Shown piece after piece: positions 22,324 through 34,401 of a stretch of DNA of 37,244 nucleotides. A program made the position numbers and the translations under genes. The notes beneath the pieces are model-generated. The model ran no database searches, had not been told where the DNA came from, and was given only the letters and a program-made list of their open reading frames with translations. This DNA is from Bacteroidales bacterium (lineage in GTDB: Bacteria; Bacteroidota; Bacteroidia; Bacteroidales; P3), in NCBI GenBank assembly GCA_017551765.1, contig JAFZKV010000050.1, positions 1 through 37,244 on the forward strand, given 5' to 3'. Within the stretch, counting starts at the first letter, position 1; each line of letters begins with the position of its first letter.

Positions 22324-24173
22324 GACGCTGGCTCATAGTGTTGCTGTTACTCCTCCCCCTGACGGCGGGGGCACAGGTGGAGGAGGCCCTGGAGCAATGG
22401 GTGGAGGAGACCGACGACAGCCAAGCCGCCGCCGACCTGAGCGACCTGCTGCTACAGTTGCAGGCCCATCCCGTGAACCTCAACGACACCCTCGCCGTGG
22501 CGCAGTTGCCGTTCATCACACCCTTCCAATTCAAGGCCCTGCGCAATTACATCCTGCTGCACGGGCAGCTGATGAGCCACAAGGAGTTGCTGTTCATTCC
22601 GGGCTTTGACAGCAGCACCGTGGCTTTGATAGAGCCCTTCACCACGGTGGCTCCCTATAGCCCGCAGAAGAGGCTGCGGCTGCTGGACGGGCGCCACAAC
22701 ATCGTGATAGGTATCGGCGGCACGGTGGAGCAAGCCGAGGGCTACCGCAACGGGAAGTATGAGGGCGACAACCTGCATGCCCTGTTGTGCTACACCTACA
22801 ACCTGCACAACCATGTGCAGTTGCGGCTCACGGCCGACAAAGACCCCGCGGAGGCCTGGGGCAAAGAAAACTACTATGGCTACCATCTGATGCTGAGCGA
22901 CCTGGGCAGGTTGGAACGGCTCATTATCGGGCGGTATAACCTGCAGTTCGGCCAAGGGTTGACCCTCTGGACGGGCCTGCGGCCGTTCAACCTGCTGGGT
23001 GCCTCGCCCATGCGTTTCGGGGCGGGTATTCGTCCGGCGGCGGCCTTCTATGAAGAAGGCTATCAAGAGGGTGTGGTGGCACGAATCAATTTGGGGCGCG
23101 GCTTCCACCTGTCGGGCTTCGGCTCGCTGGTGGAGGAGGAGTGGCTGACAGGTGCCCATCTGGATTATCGCAAGGGCAACCTCATCGTGGGACTCACCGC
23201 AACCTATACCCTGCTGAAAGACAGCCTTGAGACGCGCGACTACGTCTATAACCAGAACCGCTTCCGTGGACAGCAGCAACTGAATGGAGGTCTTGATGTG
23301 GCCTATCAATGGCACCACCTGACGCTATATGGCGAGGCGGCGATAGGTGAAAACGGCGCTCCGGCAGCCATCGGAGGCCTGTGGCTGCAAGCCGACAGCC
23401 GCAACCGCTTCGGCGTCAGTTGCCGCTACTACCATCCACAATACCACAACCTGCATGCGCAGGGGTATGCCATCGGTTCCACACAAGGGGAACAGGGTGT
23501 TACGCTGGATGCGGAGAACCGCCTGCCACTGAACCTTACGCTCCTTACCAGCCTCGACCTGCACAGGTTCCCGTCGCTGCGCTACGCCACCTACAGCCCT
23601 ACCTCGGGTGCCTGGCTGCGGCTGCAGCTGAGCCGTCCGTGGGGCACGCGTGTCGTCACATCGCTGCGCTATGCCTACCGCCAGAAAGAGCGCAACATTC
23701 CCAACCTCGACACCACACTCTACCTCGGCGAGCAAAACCTGCGGCAGCAGTTGCAGGGAGAGGTGCGTGCAACACTTGGCAATTGGAGTGTCACTGCCCG
23801 AGGCATCTATGCACTATATGAGAGTGACCACAATACACCGCAGCAGGGCTGGCTGGCCTCGCTGTCGGCGCGCTACAGCCACCGCCACCTGCAGGCAACG
23901 GCAGGCATGGCCTATTACAACATTGACGGGTACTATGCCCGCATCTATCTTTCGGAAAGCAACCTGCAGTATGCATGGAGCATGCCTGCGCTTTACGGCC
24001 AGGGGCTGCGTGGCCACCTGGTGGTGCGCTACCGCTTCGGGGAGCATCTGACCCTCGCCGCCAAGTACACCCTCAGCGCTCAGCCGAAAGAAGAAGCCCT
24101 CGGTAGTGGCGATGCCAAAACCGAGGGCCCGGTGCGCCAAACATGGATGGCGCAATTAAGATGTTCTTTCTAA
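22314..24173 (+). CDS. Helix-hairpin-helix N-terminal domain plus outer-membrane barrel-like protein
   Basis: The ATG at 22314 overlaps the upstream gene by 10 bp and gives 619 residues. A longer frame from 21708 is rejected because it covers the upstream gene. A signal peptide (residues 1-20, ending AGAQ) is followed by a helix-hairpin-helix-like domain (about 50-115: NLNDTLAVAQLPFITPFQFK, LMSHKELLFIPGFD) of the type in ComEA-like proteins. The rest is long and beta-rich with Arg/Gly/Tyr motifs (GRYNLQFGQGLTLWTGLRPF, YHPQYHNLHAQGYAIG), probably a large barrel. Proteins of this design are widespread in Bacteroidota, but the function is not established. DNA uptake or surface DNA binding is only a guess. 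The last 80 bp carry a hairpin that may end the opposing rpoC transcript. Confidence 0.75.
   Translation: MVLRRWLIVLLLLLPLTAGAQVEEALEQWVEETDDSQAAADLSDLLLQLQAHPVNLNDTLAVAQLPFITPFQFKALRNYILLHGQLMSHKELLFIPGFDSSTVALIEPFTTVAPYSPQKRLRLLDGRHNIVIGIGGTVEQAEGYRNGKYEGDNLHALLCYTYNLHNHVQLRLTADKDPAEAWGKENYYGYHLMLSDLGRLERLIIGRYNLQFGQGLTLWTGLRPFNLLGASPMRFGAGIRPAAAFYEEGYQEGVVARINLGRGFHLSGFGSLVEEEWLTGAHLDYRKGNLIVGLTATYTLLKDSLETRDYVYNQNRFRGQQQLNGGLDVAYQWHHLTLYGEAAIGENGAPAAIGGLWLQADSRNRFGVSCRYYHPQYHNLHAQGYAIGSTQGEQGVTLDAENRLPLNLTLLTSLDLHRFPSLRYATYSPTSGAWLRLQLSRPWGTRVVTSLRYAYRQKERNIPNLDTTLYLGEQNLRQQLQGEVRATLGNWSVTARGIYALYESDHNTPQQGWLASLSARYSHRHLQATAGMAYYNIDGYYARIYLSESNLQYAWSMPALYGQGLRGHLVVRYRFGEHLTLAAKYTLSAQPKEEALGSGDAKTEGPVRQTWMAQLRCSF
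24096..24128 (-). terminator. Candidate terminator of the rpoC operon inside a convergent gene
   Basis: GCCCTCGGT (24096-24104) pairs with ACCGAGGGC (24120-24128), and TGGC/GCCA (24107-24110 with 24114-24117) extends the stem. On the minus strand it is followed by TTCTTCTTTC. It starts about 49 nt after the rpoC stop and lies within the coding sequence of the gene at 22314. The two stops are separated by only 3 bp. Confidence 0.6.
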
Positions 24174-24176
24174 GCG

Positions 24177-27100
24177 TTACTTCTCGATGGCAGCCATAGC
24201 GGGAGCACTGCCGACCACGAGGTCTTGGTACTCGCGCATACCGGTGCCGGCGGGGATGAGGTGACCGACGATAACGTTCTCCTTCATGCCCATGAGGGTG
24301 TCGCACTTGGCGTTGATGGCGGCCTCGGTGAGCACCTTGGTGGTCTCCTGGAAGGAGGCTGCGGAGATGAAGGACTTGGTCTGCAACGAAGCGCGGGTGA
24401 TGCCCTGCAGCACCTGACGGCAGGTGGCGGGGTGGGCGTCGCGGGCGCTGACAATCTTCTTGTCCTGACGGCGGAGCTGCGAGTTCTCGTCGCGCAGTTC
24501 GCGGGCGGTGACAATCTGACCCACCGAGAGGTTGGTGCTGTCGCCGGCGTCCTCGACCACCTTCATGCCGAAGATGCGGTCGTTGACATCGTTGAAGTCG
24601 AGCTTGTTGACGAGGTCGCCCTCAAGGAAGCGGGTGTCGCCCGGGTCAAGGATTTCGACCTTGCGCATCATCTGACGCACGATGACCTCGAAGTGTTTGT
24701 CGTTGATCTTCACACCTTGCAGACGGTAGACCTCCTGCACCTCGTTGACGATGTACTCCTGCACCTTCATCGGGCCCTTGATGGCGAGGATGTCGGCAGG
24801 CGTGATGGCACCGTCGGAAAGCGGGGTGCCAGCCTTCACATAGTCGCTGTCCTGAGCAAGAATCTGCTTGGACGTGGGGATGAGGTAGGAGCGCTGCTCG
24901 CCGGTCTTGGAGGTGATGGTAATCTCACGGTTGCCACGTTTGAGTTTCTTGGCGATGCTGACGATACCGTCGATTTCGGCCACGATGGCGGGGTCGGACG
25001 GGTTGCGGGCCTCGAAGAGCTCGGTAACGCGGGGCAGACCGCCCGTGATATCGCCAGCCTTGCCGAAGGAGCGCGGTATCTTCACCATGATGTCACCAGC
25101 GTGGAGTTCCTGACCCTGGTCGACACCGATGTGGGCACCAACGGGAAGGTCGTACACCTTGAGGATGTTGCCCTCGGAGTCCACGATATTGAGGGTCGGG
25201 TTCTTGGTGCGCTGACGGCTCTCGATGACCACCTTGTCCTGCAAACCCGTCTGGGCATCGCTCTCGACACGGTAGGTGACGTTCTCGATAACGTTCTCGA
25301 AGCTGACCTTACCAGCCACATCGGAGATGATAACGGCGTTGTAAGGATCCCATTCGGCAATAAGTTCACCCTTGGCCAACACGTCGCCGGAAGCCTTGTA
25401 GAGTTTGGCGCCATAAGGCAGCAGGGACGAGAAGAGGGTGACGTCGGTATTGGTGTCGACGATACGCATCTCAGCCGAACGGCCCATGACAACTTGGTAT
25501 TTGTTGCCTTCATTGTCGGTGTAGGGTACGGAACGGAGCTCGTCGATGATAAGACGGCCTTCGTACTTGGCTTCCAAGCTGGAGGTGGTACCAATATTAC
25601 CACCGGCGACACCACCGACGTGGAAGGTACGCAGGGTCAGCTGTGTACCAGGCTCACCGATGGCCTGTGCGGCGATGACGCCGACGGCCTCGCCCTTCTG
25701 CACCATCTTGCCGGTAGCCAGGTTGCGGCCATAGCACTTGGCGCAAACGCCGTGCTTCGACTCGCAAGTGAGAACGGAGCGGATTTCGACCTCCTCGATG
25801 GGAGATTCCTCAATCTTCTTGCAGATTTCTTCGGTGAGTTCCTCACCAGCATGGGCAATAAGTTCGCCTGTCTGCGGGTGATAGATGTCGTGTACCGAGG
25901 TACGGCCGAGGATCTTCTCACCCAGAGATTGTACGATATCCTCGCCTTTCTTGAGGGCGGTAGTGGGCAGGCCACGGAGGGTGCCGCAGTCTTCCTCATT
26001 GATAATCACATCGTGTGCCACATCAACCAAACGGCGGGTGAGGTAACCAGCGTCAGCCGTCTTAAGAGCGGTATCAGCCAGACCCTTACGGGCACCGTGG
26101 GTGGAGATAAAGTATTCAAGCACCGACAGACCCTCCTTGAAGTTGGAGACGATGGGGTTCTCGATAATCTCGTTACCTGCAGAACCTGCTTTCTGAGGCT
26201 TGGCCATCAGACCGCGCATACCGGAGAGCTGACGGATCTGCTCCTTGCTACCACGGGCGCCAGAGTCGTACATCATGAAGATGGGGTTGAAGCCCTGGTT
26301 GTCAGCCTTGAGCTGCTTCATCAGCGTTTCGGTGAGCTGGTTGTTGGTGTTGGTCCAAATATCGATGACGTGGTTGTAACGTTCGTTGTTGGTGATAAGA
26401 CCCATAGCATACTGCGCCATAACCTCTTCGACCTCCTCGTTGGCCTTCTCGATGAGGGCCTCCTTCTCGGCAGGGATGATAACATCGCCGAGGTTGAACG
26501 AGAGGCCGCCACGGAATGCCTGACGATAACCCATATTCTTGATATCGTCGAGGAAGGTGGCAGTGACAGCGTTGCCGCACTCGGTGAAGATGTCACCGAT
26601 GATGTCGCGCAACGACTTCTTGCCCATCACCTGGTTGATGAAGCCATATTGGGCAGGAACCACCTGGTTAAAGATGACACGGCCGACAGTGGTACGCAGA
26701 CGATTGGTCTTGATATAGTGTCCATTGGCATCCACCACCACATTGCCCTTGGAGTCACGCTTGACTTCATATTCCGTGCGGCTATGGAGTGCCGTCTCGG
26801 CAGGCGTATTGCAGTCAACGTCGGTCAGCACTTTGCCTTTCTTGTCCTTGATGACCTCCATGAAGGTCTTGTCGCTCTTGATGTAAGAATATTCGGTCTG
26901 ACCTTCGGGGATAGGCACCTGGACACTGATGCAGGCGTTGAGGTCGACACGCTTCTCATTGTAAGCGATAATAACCTCTTCGGCAGAATAGAAGCGCTGG
27001 CCCTCACCGTGCACCGTCTCGGTGTCGGTGGAACGACGTGGTTTGGTCATATAGTAAAGACCCAGCACCATGTCCTGAGAAGGAACGGTGATAGGGGCAC

Positions 27101-28649
27101 CATTGGCAGGGTTGAGGATGTTGTGGGTGGAGAGCATCAGGAGCTGAGCCTCAAGGATGGCGGCATTGCCCATAGGCACGTGCACAGCCATCTGGTCACC
27201 GTCGAAGTCGGCATTGAAGCCGGTACACACCAGAGGATGCAGCCGGATGGCTTTACCCTCAACAAGCTTGGGCTGGAAGGCCTGGATACCCAAACGGTGC
27301 AGCGTAGGAGCACGGTTGAGCAGGATGGGGTGACCCTTCAGGATGTTCTCAAGGATTTCCCACACGACCGGTTCTTTACGGTCAACGATGCGCTTGGCGG
27401 ACTTGACCGTCTTCACCAGACCGCGCTCAAGGAGTTTTCGGATGACATAGGGTTTGAAGAGTTCGGCAGCCATATCCTTGGGCAGGCCGCACTCATGCAT
27501 GCGCAATTCAGGTCCCACGACGATAACCGAACGACCGGAATAGTCAACACGCTTACCCAACAGGTTCTGACGGAAGCGGCCCTGCTTGCCCTTGAGAGCA
27601 TCGGAGAGCGACTTAAGGGCGCGGTTGCTTTCGGACTTCACGCTCGACACCTTGCGGCTGTTGTCAAACAACGAGTCGACAGCTTCCTGCAACATGCGCT
27701 TCTCGTTACGCATGATGACTTCAGGAGCCTTGATTTCGACGAGGCGTTTCAGACGGTTGTTGCGAATGATAACGCGACGGTAGAGCTCGTTGATATCAGA
27801 AGTGGCAAAACGTCCACCATCCAGCGGCACGAGAGGACGCAGGTCGGGAGGAATGACGGGAATGATATTCATAATCATCCACTCGGGACGGTTGTCCATG
27901 CCACGGGCCTGCATGGCACGTTGCGATTCGCGGAACGACTCAATGACATTCAAGCGCTTCAGGGCTTCCTGCTTACGGGCTACGGCGGTTTCCTTTGAGG
28001 CCTTCGCACGCAGTTCATAACTCAACTTGTCGAGGTCGAGTTCAGACAACAACTTATAGAGCGCCTCAGCACCCATGCCGGCGATGAACTTGTTGGGATC
28101 GCTGTCGGGCAGTTGCTCGTTGCCTTCGGGAAGCGAGTCCTGAATGTAATAGTACTCCTCCTCGGTCAAAAGGTCAAGCTTCTGCACGGGTGCCTCATTG
28201 AGAACGGCCTTGCCAGGCTGTAACACAATGTATTTCTCGTAATAGATAACCTGATCGAGTTTCTTGGAAGGAATATTGAGCAGCATGCCAATCTTGTTGG
28301 GCAGCGAACGGAAGAACCAGATGTGCGCAATGGGAACCACGAGTTCGATATGGCCCATACGCTCGCGACGCACCTTCTTCTCGGTCACCTCGACACCGCA
28401 ACGGTCACACACAATACCCTTATAACGAATACGCTTATATTTACCACAATGGCACTCCCAGTCGCGAGTAGGACCAAATATGCGCTCGCAAAACAGGCCG
28501 TCGCGCTCGGGTTTATACGTACGATAGTTGATGGTTTCGGGCTTCGTCACCTCACCATAGGAACGGCGCTTGATTGACTCGGGCGACGCCAGGCTGACGG
28601 TAATCGAATTGAAATCAGTCTTTAACTGAGATTCTTGTTTAAAAGCCAT
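24177..28649 (-). CDS. rpoC: RNA polymerase beta' subunit
   Basis: The 1490-residue product has the N-terminal zinc site (Cys66, Cys68, Cys81, Cys84 in [20 protein letters not shown]) and the catalytic motif NADFDGD (residues 479-485), whose three aspartates bind the active-site magnesium. The trigger-loop and bridge-helix regions are present ([18 protein letters not shown] and the [10 protein letters not shown] block), and the second zinc site is in the [16 protein letters not shown] region. The protein forms the polymerase core with beta, alpha and omega. Its start is 22 bp after rpoB. The C-terminal alanine-rich tail ends [10 protein letters not shown]. The gene ends 3 bp from a convergent gene with no separate terminator space. 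Confidence 0.98.
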   Translation of the reverse strand: MAFKQESQLKTDFNSITVSLASPESIKRRSYGEVTKPETINYRTYKPERDGLFCERIFGPTRDWECHCGKYKRIRYKGIVCDRCGVEVTEKKVRRERMGHIELVVPIAHIWFFRSLPNKIGMLLNIPSKKLDQVIYYEKYIVLQPGKAVLNEAPVQKLDLLTEEEYYYIQDSLPEGNEQLPDSDPNKFIAGMGAEALYKLLSELDLDKLSYELRAKASKETAVARKQEALKRLNVIESFRESQRAMQARGMDNRPEWMIMNIIPVIPPDLRPLVPLDGGRFATSDINELYRRVIIRNNRLKRLVEIKAPEVIMRNEKRMLQEAVDSLFDNSRKVSSVKSESNRALKSLSDALKGKQGRFRQNLLGKRVDYSGRSVIVVGPELRMHECGLPKDMAAELFKPYVIRKLLERGLVKTVKSAKRIVDRKEPVVWEILENILKGHPILLNRAPTLHRLGIQAFQPKLVEGKAIRLHPLVCTGFNADFDGDQMAVHVPMGNAAILEAQLLMLSTHNILNPANGAPITVPSQDMVLGLYYMTKPRRSTDTETVHGEGQRFYSAEEVIIAYNEKRVDLNACISVQVPIPEGQTEYSYIKSDKTFMEVIKDKKGKVLTDVDCNTPAETALHSRTEYEVKRDSKGNVVVDANGHYIKTNRLRTTVGRVIFNQVVPAQYGFINQVMGKKSLRDIIGDIFTECGNAVTATFLDDIKNMGYRQAFRGGLSFNLGDVIIPAEKEALIEKANEEVEEVMAQYAMGLITNNERYNHVIDIWTNTNNQLTETLMKQLKADNQGFNPIFMMYDSGARGSKEQIRQLSGMRGLMAKPQKAGSAGNEIIENPIVSNFKEGLSVLEYFISTHGARKGLADTALKTADAGYLTRRLVDVAHDVIINEEDCGTLRGLPTTALKKGEDIVQSLGEKILGRTSVHDIYHPQTGELIAHAGEELTEEICKKIEESPIEEVEIRSVLTCESKHGVCAKCYGRNLATGKMVQKGEAVGVIAAQAIGEPGTQLTLRTFHVGGVAGGNIGTTSSLEAKYEGRLIIDELRSVPYTDNEGNKYQVVMGRSAEMRIVDTNTDVTLFSSLLPYGAKLYKASGDVLAKGELIAEWDPYNAVIISDVAGKVSFENVIENVTYRVESDAQTGLQDKVVIESRQRTKNPTLNIVDSEGNILKVYDLPVGAHIGVDQGQELHAGDIMVKIPRSFGKAGDITGGLPRVTELFEARNPSDPAIVAEIDGIVSIAKKLKRGNREITITSKTGEQRSYLIPTSKQILAQDSDYVKAGTPLSDGAITPADILAIKGPMKVQEYIVNEVQEVYRLQGVKINDKHFEVIVRQMMRKVEILDPGDTRFLEGDLVNKLDFNDVNDRIFGMKVVEDAGDSTNLSVGQIVTARELRDENSQLRRQDKKIVSARDAHPATCRQVLQGITRASLQTKSFISAASFQETTKVLTEAAINAKCDTLMGMKENVIVGHLIPAGTGMREYQDLVVGSAPAMAAIEK

Positions 28650-28671
28650 GTTCTTTTCTACTTATACAACA

Positions 28672-31600
28672 TTAATCAAATGTAACCTCAAGGCCCAAAC
28701 CACGCAATTCGTGAACAAGGACATTGAATGACTCGGGGATACCCGGCACAGGCATATTGTCGCCCTTGACGATGGCCTCGTACGCCTTGGCGCGGCCCAT
28801 GACATCATCGGACTTGACGGTTAACACTTCCTGCAAAACATGAGATGCACCATAAGCCTCAAGTGCCCACACCTCCATCTCACCGAAACGCTGGCCACCG
28901 AAGTTGGCTTTACCGCCAAGGGGCTGCTGGGTAATGAGGGAGTAAGGACCGATGGAACGAGCATGCATCTTGTCATCAATCATGTGATGCAGTTTGAGAT
29001 AGTAGATGTAACCAACGGTGGCAGGCTGATCGAAGCGGTCACCCGTCTCACCATCGTACAGATAGGTGCGGCCATTCTCGGGCAGACCGGCCTCACGCAT
29101 ATAGCCGTTAATCTGTTCGAGTGTGGCACCGTCGAAGATAGGTGTCTTGAAGCGCTTGTTAAGTTTCTTACCAGCCCATCCGAGCACAGTCTCGTAAATC
29201 TGACCCAGATTCATTCGAGAAGGCACACCCAGAGGATTGAGAACGATATCGACAGGTGTACCGTCTGCCAGGAACGGCATATCTTCGGCACGCACAATCT
29301 TCGACACAATACCCTTGTTACCGTGACGACCGGCCATCTTGTCACCGATGCGCAGTTTGCGCTTCATAGCGACATAAACCTTGGCCATCTGGACGATGCC
29401 ACTCGGTAGGTCATCACCCACCGTGAGAGCAAACTTGTTACGCGTGAAGCGTCCAGAAATCTCACGATACTTGATATTGTAATTATTCAACAACTCTTTT
29501 ATCAAGTTGTTGGTTTCCTTATCAGTCGTCCATTTATTCGGGCTAACTTCGGTGTAGTCAATGGCCTTCAGCGTCTTTGCCGAGAATTTAACCTTCTTGG
29601 GAATCACTTCTTCACGATGGTTGGTGAAGACGCCATTAGACACCTTGCCATTCAGTAAGACGAGCAGTCGCGAGATGAGCTTGTCTTTAAGCTCCTCGCA
29701 TTCGTAACGATACTCCTCCTCCGGCTTGGCAAGCAACTCTTTCTCACGCGCACGAGACTTGCGGTCGCGTACCACACGGGCAAATAGTTTTTTGTCTATG
29801 ACAACACCATGAAGTGAAGGCGGTACTTTCAAAGAAGCGTCCTTCACATCACCAGCCTTGTCGCCGAAAATGGCACGCAGCAGTTTCTCCTCGGGAGTGG
29901 GATCGGACTCACCTTTCGGGGTAATCTTTCCTATAAGGATGTCACCCTCCTTAACTTCTGCACCGATACGGATGATACCATTCTCGTCAAGGTCTTTAGT
30001 AGCATCATTACCCACATTGGGAATATCGCGAGTGAGCTCTTCATTACCACGTTTGGTCTCACGGACCTCCAGAGTGAATTCCTCAACATGGACAGAGGTG
30101 AAGATATCCTCACGGACCACACGCTCCGAAATCACCACAGCATCCTCGAAGTTATAACCCTTCCAAGGCATGAAGGCAACCATCATGTTGCGGCCAAGGG
30201 CGAGTTCACCTCCCTGGGTGGCATAACCTTCGCACAAGACCTGTCCTTTCTTCACCTTGTCACCCTTCTTTACGATAGGACGCAGGTTGATTGCAGTGGA
30301 GTGGTTGGTACGCTGGTATTTGGTGAGGTGATATTCTTTCACATCATCGTCGAACGACACAAGGCGTTCCTTTTCCGTGCGACTATGACGAATGACTATC
30401 TTAGTGGAATCCACATACTCCACGACACCATCAGCCTCGGCGTTGAGCAGCACACGGCTGTCATGTGCCACAGCCTCTTCAATACCTGTGCCCACAATGG
30501 GAATTTCGGGATTGAGCAGAGGCACAGCCTGACGCATCATGTTCGATCCCATCAGGGCGCGGTTAGCATCGTCATGCTCCAAGAACGGGATAAGCGACGC
30601 TGCGATAGATGCAATCTGGTTGGATGCAATGTCAATAAGATCAATCTCCTCAGGCGACACAATGGGGAAGTCTGCCTGACGGCGGGCCTTCACACGGGTC
30701 TCGGTGATGTGACCTTCTGCATCCTGAGGAGTGGTGGCCTGAGCAACGGTCTTGTTTTCCTCGGCTTCAGCCGACAAATACACAGGAGGCTCATACAACT
30801 GAACCTGACCGTCAACCACACGCTGATAGGGGGTCTCTATAAAGCCAAGCTCGTTTATCTTGGCGTAAACGCAGAGAGACGAAATAAGACCGATATTGGG
30901 ACCTTCAGGGGTCTCAATGGTGCAAAGACGGCCATAGTGGGTGTAGTGCACGTCACGCACCTCGAAACCGGCACGCTCGCGCGAAAGACCGCCAGGACCC
31001 AGAGCCGAGATACGGCGCTTGTGGGTAAGCTCAGCCAGCGGGTTGGTCTGATCCATGAACTGACTCAGCTGGTTGGTACCAAAGAACGAGTTGATGACCG
31101 ACGACAGCGTCTTTGCATTGATAAGCTCAGTGGGGGTAAAGACCTCATTGTCGCGCACATTCATGCGCTCACGAATAGTACGGGACATACGGGCCAGACC
31201 CACACCAAATTGGTTGGAGAGTTGCTCACCTACGGTGCGGATACGGCGATTGGACAAGTGGTCGATATCGTCCACTTCCGCCTTCTGGTTAATCAACTCC
31301 ACCAAATATTTGATAATCGACGTAATGTCCTCTTTAGTCAGGACACGTACGTTATCCGGAACATCCAGATTAAGTTTCGTATTGATTCTGTAGCGACCCA
31401 CATCGCCCAAATCATAACGTTTCTCCGAGAAGAAAAGCTTCTCGATAATGCTGCGGGCAGTCTCTTCGTCTGGCGGCTCAGCATTGCGAAGCTGACGATA
31501 GATATACTCACAAGCTTCCTTGGCATTGTTGGCAGTATCTTTCTTCAGTGTATTGTAAATCACAGAATAGTCGATACCGTCTTTATCTTCAGCCTTGATA

Positions 31601-32475
31601 AGGATTGACTTGACATCCAAATCAAGAATCTTTTCAATATGTTCTTCTGTAAGTTCGACATCACGTTCGATAACCACCTCTGTACGTTCCATCGAAACCA
31701 CTTCACCCGTATCCTCGTCGACAAAGTCTTCCGTCCATGCTTCAACAACACGGGCAGCCAACTGTTTGCCAACAACCTTCTTCAAATTATTACGGGTGGC
31801 TTTCACCTCTTCCGCCAACTCGAAGATATCGAGGATATCCTTATCCGACTCGTATCCGATTGCACGGAGCAACGTGGTAATAGGGAGTTTCTTCTTACGG
31901 TCGATATAAGCATACATCACGTTGTTGATATCGGTCGTAAACTCCATCCACGAACCCTTGAACGGGATAATACGGGCGGAATAAAGCTGAGTGCCATTGG
32001 AGTGGAACTGAGTACCGAAAAAGACACCCGGAGAACGGTGCAACTGAGACACAACCACACGCTCAGCACCATTAATCACAAAGGTGCCCTTGGGGGTCAT
32101 ATAGGGTATCATACCCAAATACACATGCTGCTCAAGCGTCTGGAAATCCTCATTCTCAGGATCCTTGCAACTGAGTTTCATCTTGGCCTTCAGTGGCACA
32201 CTATAGGTGAGACCACGCTCGATACACTCCTCAATGCTATAGCGGGGAGGATCTATATAATAATCCAAGAATTCGAGTTCGAAATTATTTCGCGCATCCG
32301 TGATGGGGAAATTCTCTTTGAAGACTTTGTATAGACCTTCTTCCAAACGGTTGTCTGGATTGGTTTCAATCTGGAAAAAGTCTTTGAACGACTTGACCTG
32401 AATGTCGAGAAAATCCGGGTAATCAAATTTGCGTACCGACGCGAAATTTACTACTGTGGGTTCTTTTTTTGCCAA
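28672..32475 (-). CDS. rpoB: RNA polymerase beta subunit
   Basis: The 1267-residue product shows beta-subunit blocks from N to [41 protein letters not shown], the rifampicin cluster [20 protein letters not shown] and [15 protein letters not shown], and [15 protein letters not shown]-type residues near the C-terminus. Rifampicin-site residues are the sensitive types: Asp475, His485 and Ser490 (equivalents of E. coli 516, 526 and 531). The start codon is TTG at 32475: no in-frame ATG lies upstream, and the TTG is followed at once by the conserved start. A 178-bp gap with hairpins separates it from rplL, a usual attenuation region. Confidence 0.98.
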   Translation of the reverse strand: MAKKEPTVVNFASVRKFDYPDFLDIQVKSFKDFFQIETNPDNRLEEGLYKVFKENFPITDARNNFELEFLDYYIDPPRYSIEECIERGLTYSVPLKAKMKLSCKDPENEDFQTLEQHVYLGMIPYMTPKGTFVINGAERVVVSQLHRSPGVFFGTQFHSNGTQLYSARIIPFKGSWMEFTTDINNVMYAYIDRKKKLPITTLLRAIGYESDKDILDIFELAEEVKATRNNLKKVVGKQLAARVVEAWTEDFVDEDTGEVVSMERTEVVIERDVELTEEHIEKILDLDVKSILIKAEDKDGIDYSVIYNTLKKDTANNAKEACEYIYRQLRNAEPPDEETARSIIEKLFFSEKRYDLGDVGRYRINTKLNLDVPDNVRVLTKEDITSIIKYLVELINQKAEVDDIDHLSNRRIRTVGEQLSNQFGVGLARMSRTIRERMNVRDNEVFTPTELINAKTLSSVINSFFGTNQLSQFMDQTNPLAELTHKRRISALGPGGLSRERAGFEVRDVHYTHYGRLCTIETPEGPNIGLISSLCVYAKINELGFIETPYQRVVDGQVQLYEPPVYLSAEAEENKTVAQATTPQDAEGHITETRVKARRQADFPIVSPEEIDLIDIASNQIASIAASLIPFLEHDDANRALMGSNMMRQAVPLLNPEIPIVGTGIEEAVAHDSRVLLNAEADGVVEYVDSTKIVIRHSRTEKERLVSFDDDVKEYHLTKYQRTNHSTAINLRPIVKKGDKVKKGQVLCEGYATQGGELALGRNMMVAFMPWKGYNFEDAVVISERVVREDIFTSVHVEEFTLEVRETKRGNEELTRDIPNVGNDATKDLDENGIIRIGAEVKEGDILIGKITPKGESDPTPEEKLLRAIFGDKAGDVKDASLKVPPSLHGVVIDKKLFARVVRDRKSRAREKELLAKPEEEYRYECEELKDKLISRLLVLLNGKVSNGVFTNHREEVIPKKVKFSAKTLKAIDYTEVSPNKWTTDKETNNLIKELLNNYNIKYREISGRFTRNKFALTVGDDLPSGIVQMAKVYVAMKRKLRIGDKMAGRHGNKGIVSKIVRAEDMPFLADGTPVDIVLNPLGVPSRMNLGQIYETVLGWAGKKLNKRFKTPIFDGATLEQINGYMREAGLPENGRTYLYDGETGDRFDQPATVGYIYYLKLHHMIDDKMHARSIGPYSLITQQPLGGKANFGGQRFGEMEVWALEAYGASHVLQEVLTVKSDDVMGRAKAYEAIVKGDNMPVPGIPESFNVLVHELRGLGLEVTFD

Positions 32476-32588
32476 GGGACTAAAATTTATTTTTTCTTTA
32501 ACTTTACCGCGAGTGAAGAATGTGTAACCCTTACTGTTAGGGTTGGGAAGAGAGGCACGCTATGGTCATATTGTATTCCACAGCAACA

Positions 32589-32628
32589 AGGAATAGGCAC
32601 TCCGGACGCTGCCGGAGGCCCTATTCCT
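32589..32628 (-). promoter_or_regulatory. Long imperfect hairpin between rplL and rpoB
   Basis: AGGAATAGG (32589-32597) pairs with CCTATTCCT (32620-32628), and the inner CTCCGG/CCGGAG (32600-32605 with 32612-32617) continues the stem. On the minus strand no U-tract follows. It resembles the attenuation/processing region between rplL and rpoB in other bacteria, by position only. A smaller 6-bp stem lies at 32526-32544. Confidence 0.55.
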
Positions 32629-32653
32629 CGCAGATATCAGAAGGCGGGTAACC

Positions 32654-33037
32654 TTACTTGACCTCGACTTCGGCACCAGCCTCTTCGAGGGCTTTCTTCA
32701 GGCTCTCAGCCTCGTCCTTGGAGACGCCTTCCTTAACGGTCTTGGGAGCGTTATCCACAAGTTCCTTCGACTCTTTCAGACCCAGAGAAGCCATATCTTT
32801 GACAGCCTTCACAACGGCCAGCTTCTTGGTCATGTCGGGAACACCCTTCAGGATCACGTCGAAGGAGGTCTTCTCCTCAGCAGCGGCGGCGGCACCACCA
32901 GCGGCGGGAGCGGCGACTGCGACAGCAGCAGCGGCGGGTTCAATGCCGTACTCCTCTTTCAGGACGTCAGCAAGTTCTTTAACTTCTTTAACGGTAAGGT
33001 TAACCAATTCTTCAGCAATAGCTTTAATGTCTGCCAT
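32654..33037 (-). CDS. rplL: Ribosomal protein L7/L12
   Basis: The 127-residue product has an N-terminal dimerisation domain (about residues 1-35), an Ala-rich hinge (about 36-53), and a C-terminal domain (about 57-127) with the [18 protein letters not shown] and [14 protein letters not shown] segments that contact elongation factors. It forms the L7/L12 stalk with L10, the upstream gene. It is encoded in the standard position between rplJ and rpoB, 101 bp after rplJ. Confidence 0.98.
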   Translation of the reverse strand: MADIKAIAEELVNLTVKEVKELADVLKEEYGIEPAAAAVAVAAPAAGGAAAAAEEKTSFDVILKGVPDMTKKLAVVKAVKDMASLGLKESKELVDNAPKTVKEGVSKDEAESLKKALEEAGAEVEVK

Positions 33038-33138
33038 GACTTTATTGTTTTTAATTGTTTTACTTTTTTATTTTTTAACTTTTTTGGTCCTGTTCAAGGT
33101 AGACCACACCTGGTTTTGTTTGTTGTATACGTTAAGCC

Positions 33139-33669
33139 TTAGGCTTCACGCTCCTCCAAAGTTTTCAGCACACCGGTAATGGTATTGCCAGCCGATTGCA
33201 CCTGAGACAGTACGTTCTTGATGGGCGACTGCAGCAGGGCGACCACGTCGGCGATGAGCTCGTTCTTGGACTTGATGTTGACAAGTTCGTCCAGATGCTC
33301 GTGACCGATATAGAAGCACTCTTCGACATAGGCACCTTTGAGAATAGGCTTCTCAGCATTCTTCTCAGCAGCGCGGAAGTCTTTGATGAGCTTGGCGGGC
33401 GCATTGTTGGTGTTGGAAAGCATTATGGCGGTTTCACCCTTAATCACGGGGAACAACTCGGAATAGTCGAAACCCGACTTTTCGAGAGCCTTGATGAGAA
33501 GGGTGTTCTTGACGACTTCCAACTTCACCTCTTTGCGGAAGGCGGCACGACGCAGCTTGCTGGTCTGCACCGAGTTCAAGCCGCCGATGTCGGCGATATA
33601 GAGACTCGGATAGGCCTTAATCTCCTCGCACAGAGAGTCGATGTGTTGGTCTTTCAGTTCTTTTCTCAT
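33139..33669 (-). CDS. rplJ: Ribosomal protein L10
   Basis: The 176-residue product has the usual L10 blocks: LYIADIGGLNSVQTSKLRRA near the N-terminus, VVKNTLLIKALEKSGFDY, and a C-terminal helix that binds L7/L12 dimers. L10 anchors the stalk to 23S rRNA. It starts 22 bp after rplA, so there is no room for a long free-standing L10 leader; any autoregulation would act on the polycistronic message. Confidence 0.98.
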   Translation of the reverse strand: MRKELKDQHIDSLCEEIKAYPSLYIADIGGLNSVQTSKLRRAAFRKEVKLEVVKNTLLIKALEKSGFDYSELFPVIKGETAIMLSNTNNAPAKLIKDFRAAEKNAEKPILKGAYVEECFYIGHEHLDELVNIKSKNELIADVVALLQSPIKNVLSQVQSAGNTITGVLKTLEEREA

Positions 33670-33691
33670 AATGTTTCGTACGTTTTAAAAA

Positions 33692-34387
33692 TTACAAGGT
33701 AGCGGCTTTAGTATCCACTTTGACACCAGGGCTCATGGTGCTGCTGATGGCGATGCTCTTCACATAAGTACCTTTGGCGGCACTCGGTTTGAGCTTCATA
33801 ATCATCTGGAGCACTTCACGGGCGTTCTCAACAATCTTCTGGTCGTCGAAAGAGCACTTGGCAACGGCGGTATGGATGATACCGAACTTGTCGACCTTAA
33901 AGTCGATTTTACCAGCCTTGGCTTCCTGGACAGCCTTACCCACTTCCATGGTGACGGTACCGGTCTTGGGGTTGGGCATCAGGCCACGGGGACCGAGGAT
34001 GCGACCGAGGGCACCAATCTTGGGCATGCAACTCGGCATGGTGATGATGACATCAACGTCGGTCCAACCACCCTTGATCTTGGTGATATACTCATCCAAG
34101 CCGTAGTAGTCAGCACCGGCGGCTTTGGCCTCTTCCTCCTTGTCGGGGGTGCAAAGCACAAGAACGCGGACGGTCTTACCCGTGCCGTGAGGCAGGGTGA
34201 CGCTGCCACGCACCATCTGGTTGGCCTTACGGGGGTCCACACCCAGACGCACGTCGATATCCACCGAAGCATCAAACTTGGTGAAGGTGATCTTCTTCAC
34301 GATGCTCACGGCCTCTTCGAGCGAATAGACTTTGCTGCCGTCAAATTTGGCGATAGCCTCTTTCTGTTTTTTTGTCAGTTTTGCCAT
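33692..34387 (-). CDS. rplA: Ribosomal protein L1
   Basis: The 231-residue product has the L1 signatures: the start [20 protein letters not shown], the rRNA-binding block [19 protein letters not shown], and the C-terminal [15 protein letters not shown] region. L1 binds the 23S L1 stalk and in many bacteria represses its own operon. A structured gap of 63 bp precedes it after rplK. Confidence 0.98.
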   Translation of the reverse strand: MAKLTKKQKEAIAKFDGSKVYSLEEAVSIVKKITFTKFDASVDIDVRLGVDPRKANQMVRGSVTLPHGTGKTVRVLVLCTPDKEEEAKAAGADYYGLDEYITKIKGGWTDVDVIITMPSCMPKIGALGRILGPRGLMPNPKTGTVTMEVGKAVQEAKAGKIDFKVDKFGIIHTAVAKCSFDDQKIVENAREVLQMIMKLKPSAAKGTYVKSIAISSTMSPGVKVDTKAATL

Positions 34388-34401
34388 GTTGTTTTGTTTT
34401 T

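Noticed and set aside
24225-27998. Plus-strand open frame of 1257 codons over rpoC
   Set aside because: It is antisense to the conserved rpoC reading frame, its translation has no recognisable domain, and it is a consequence of biased codon use.
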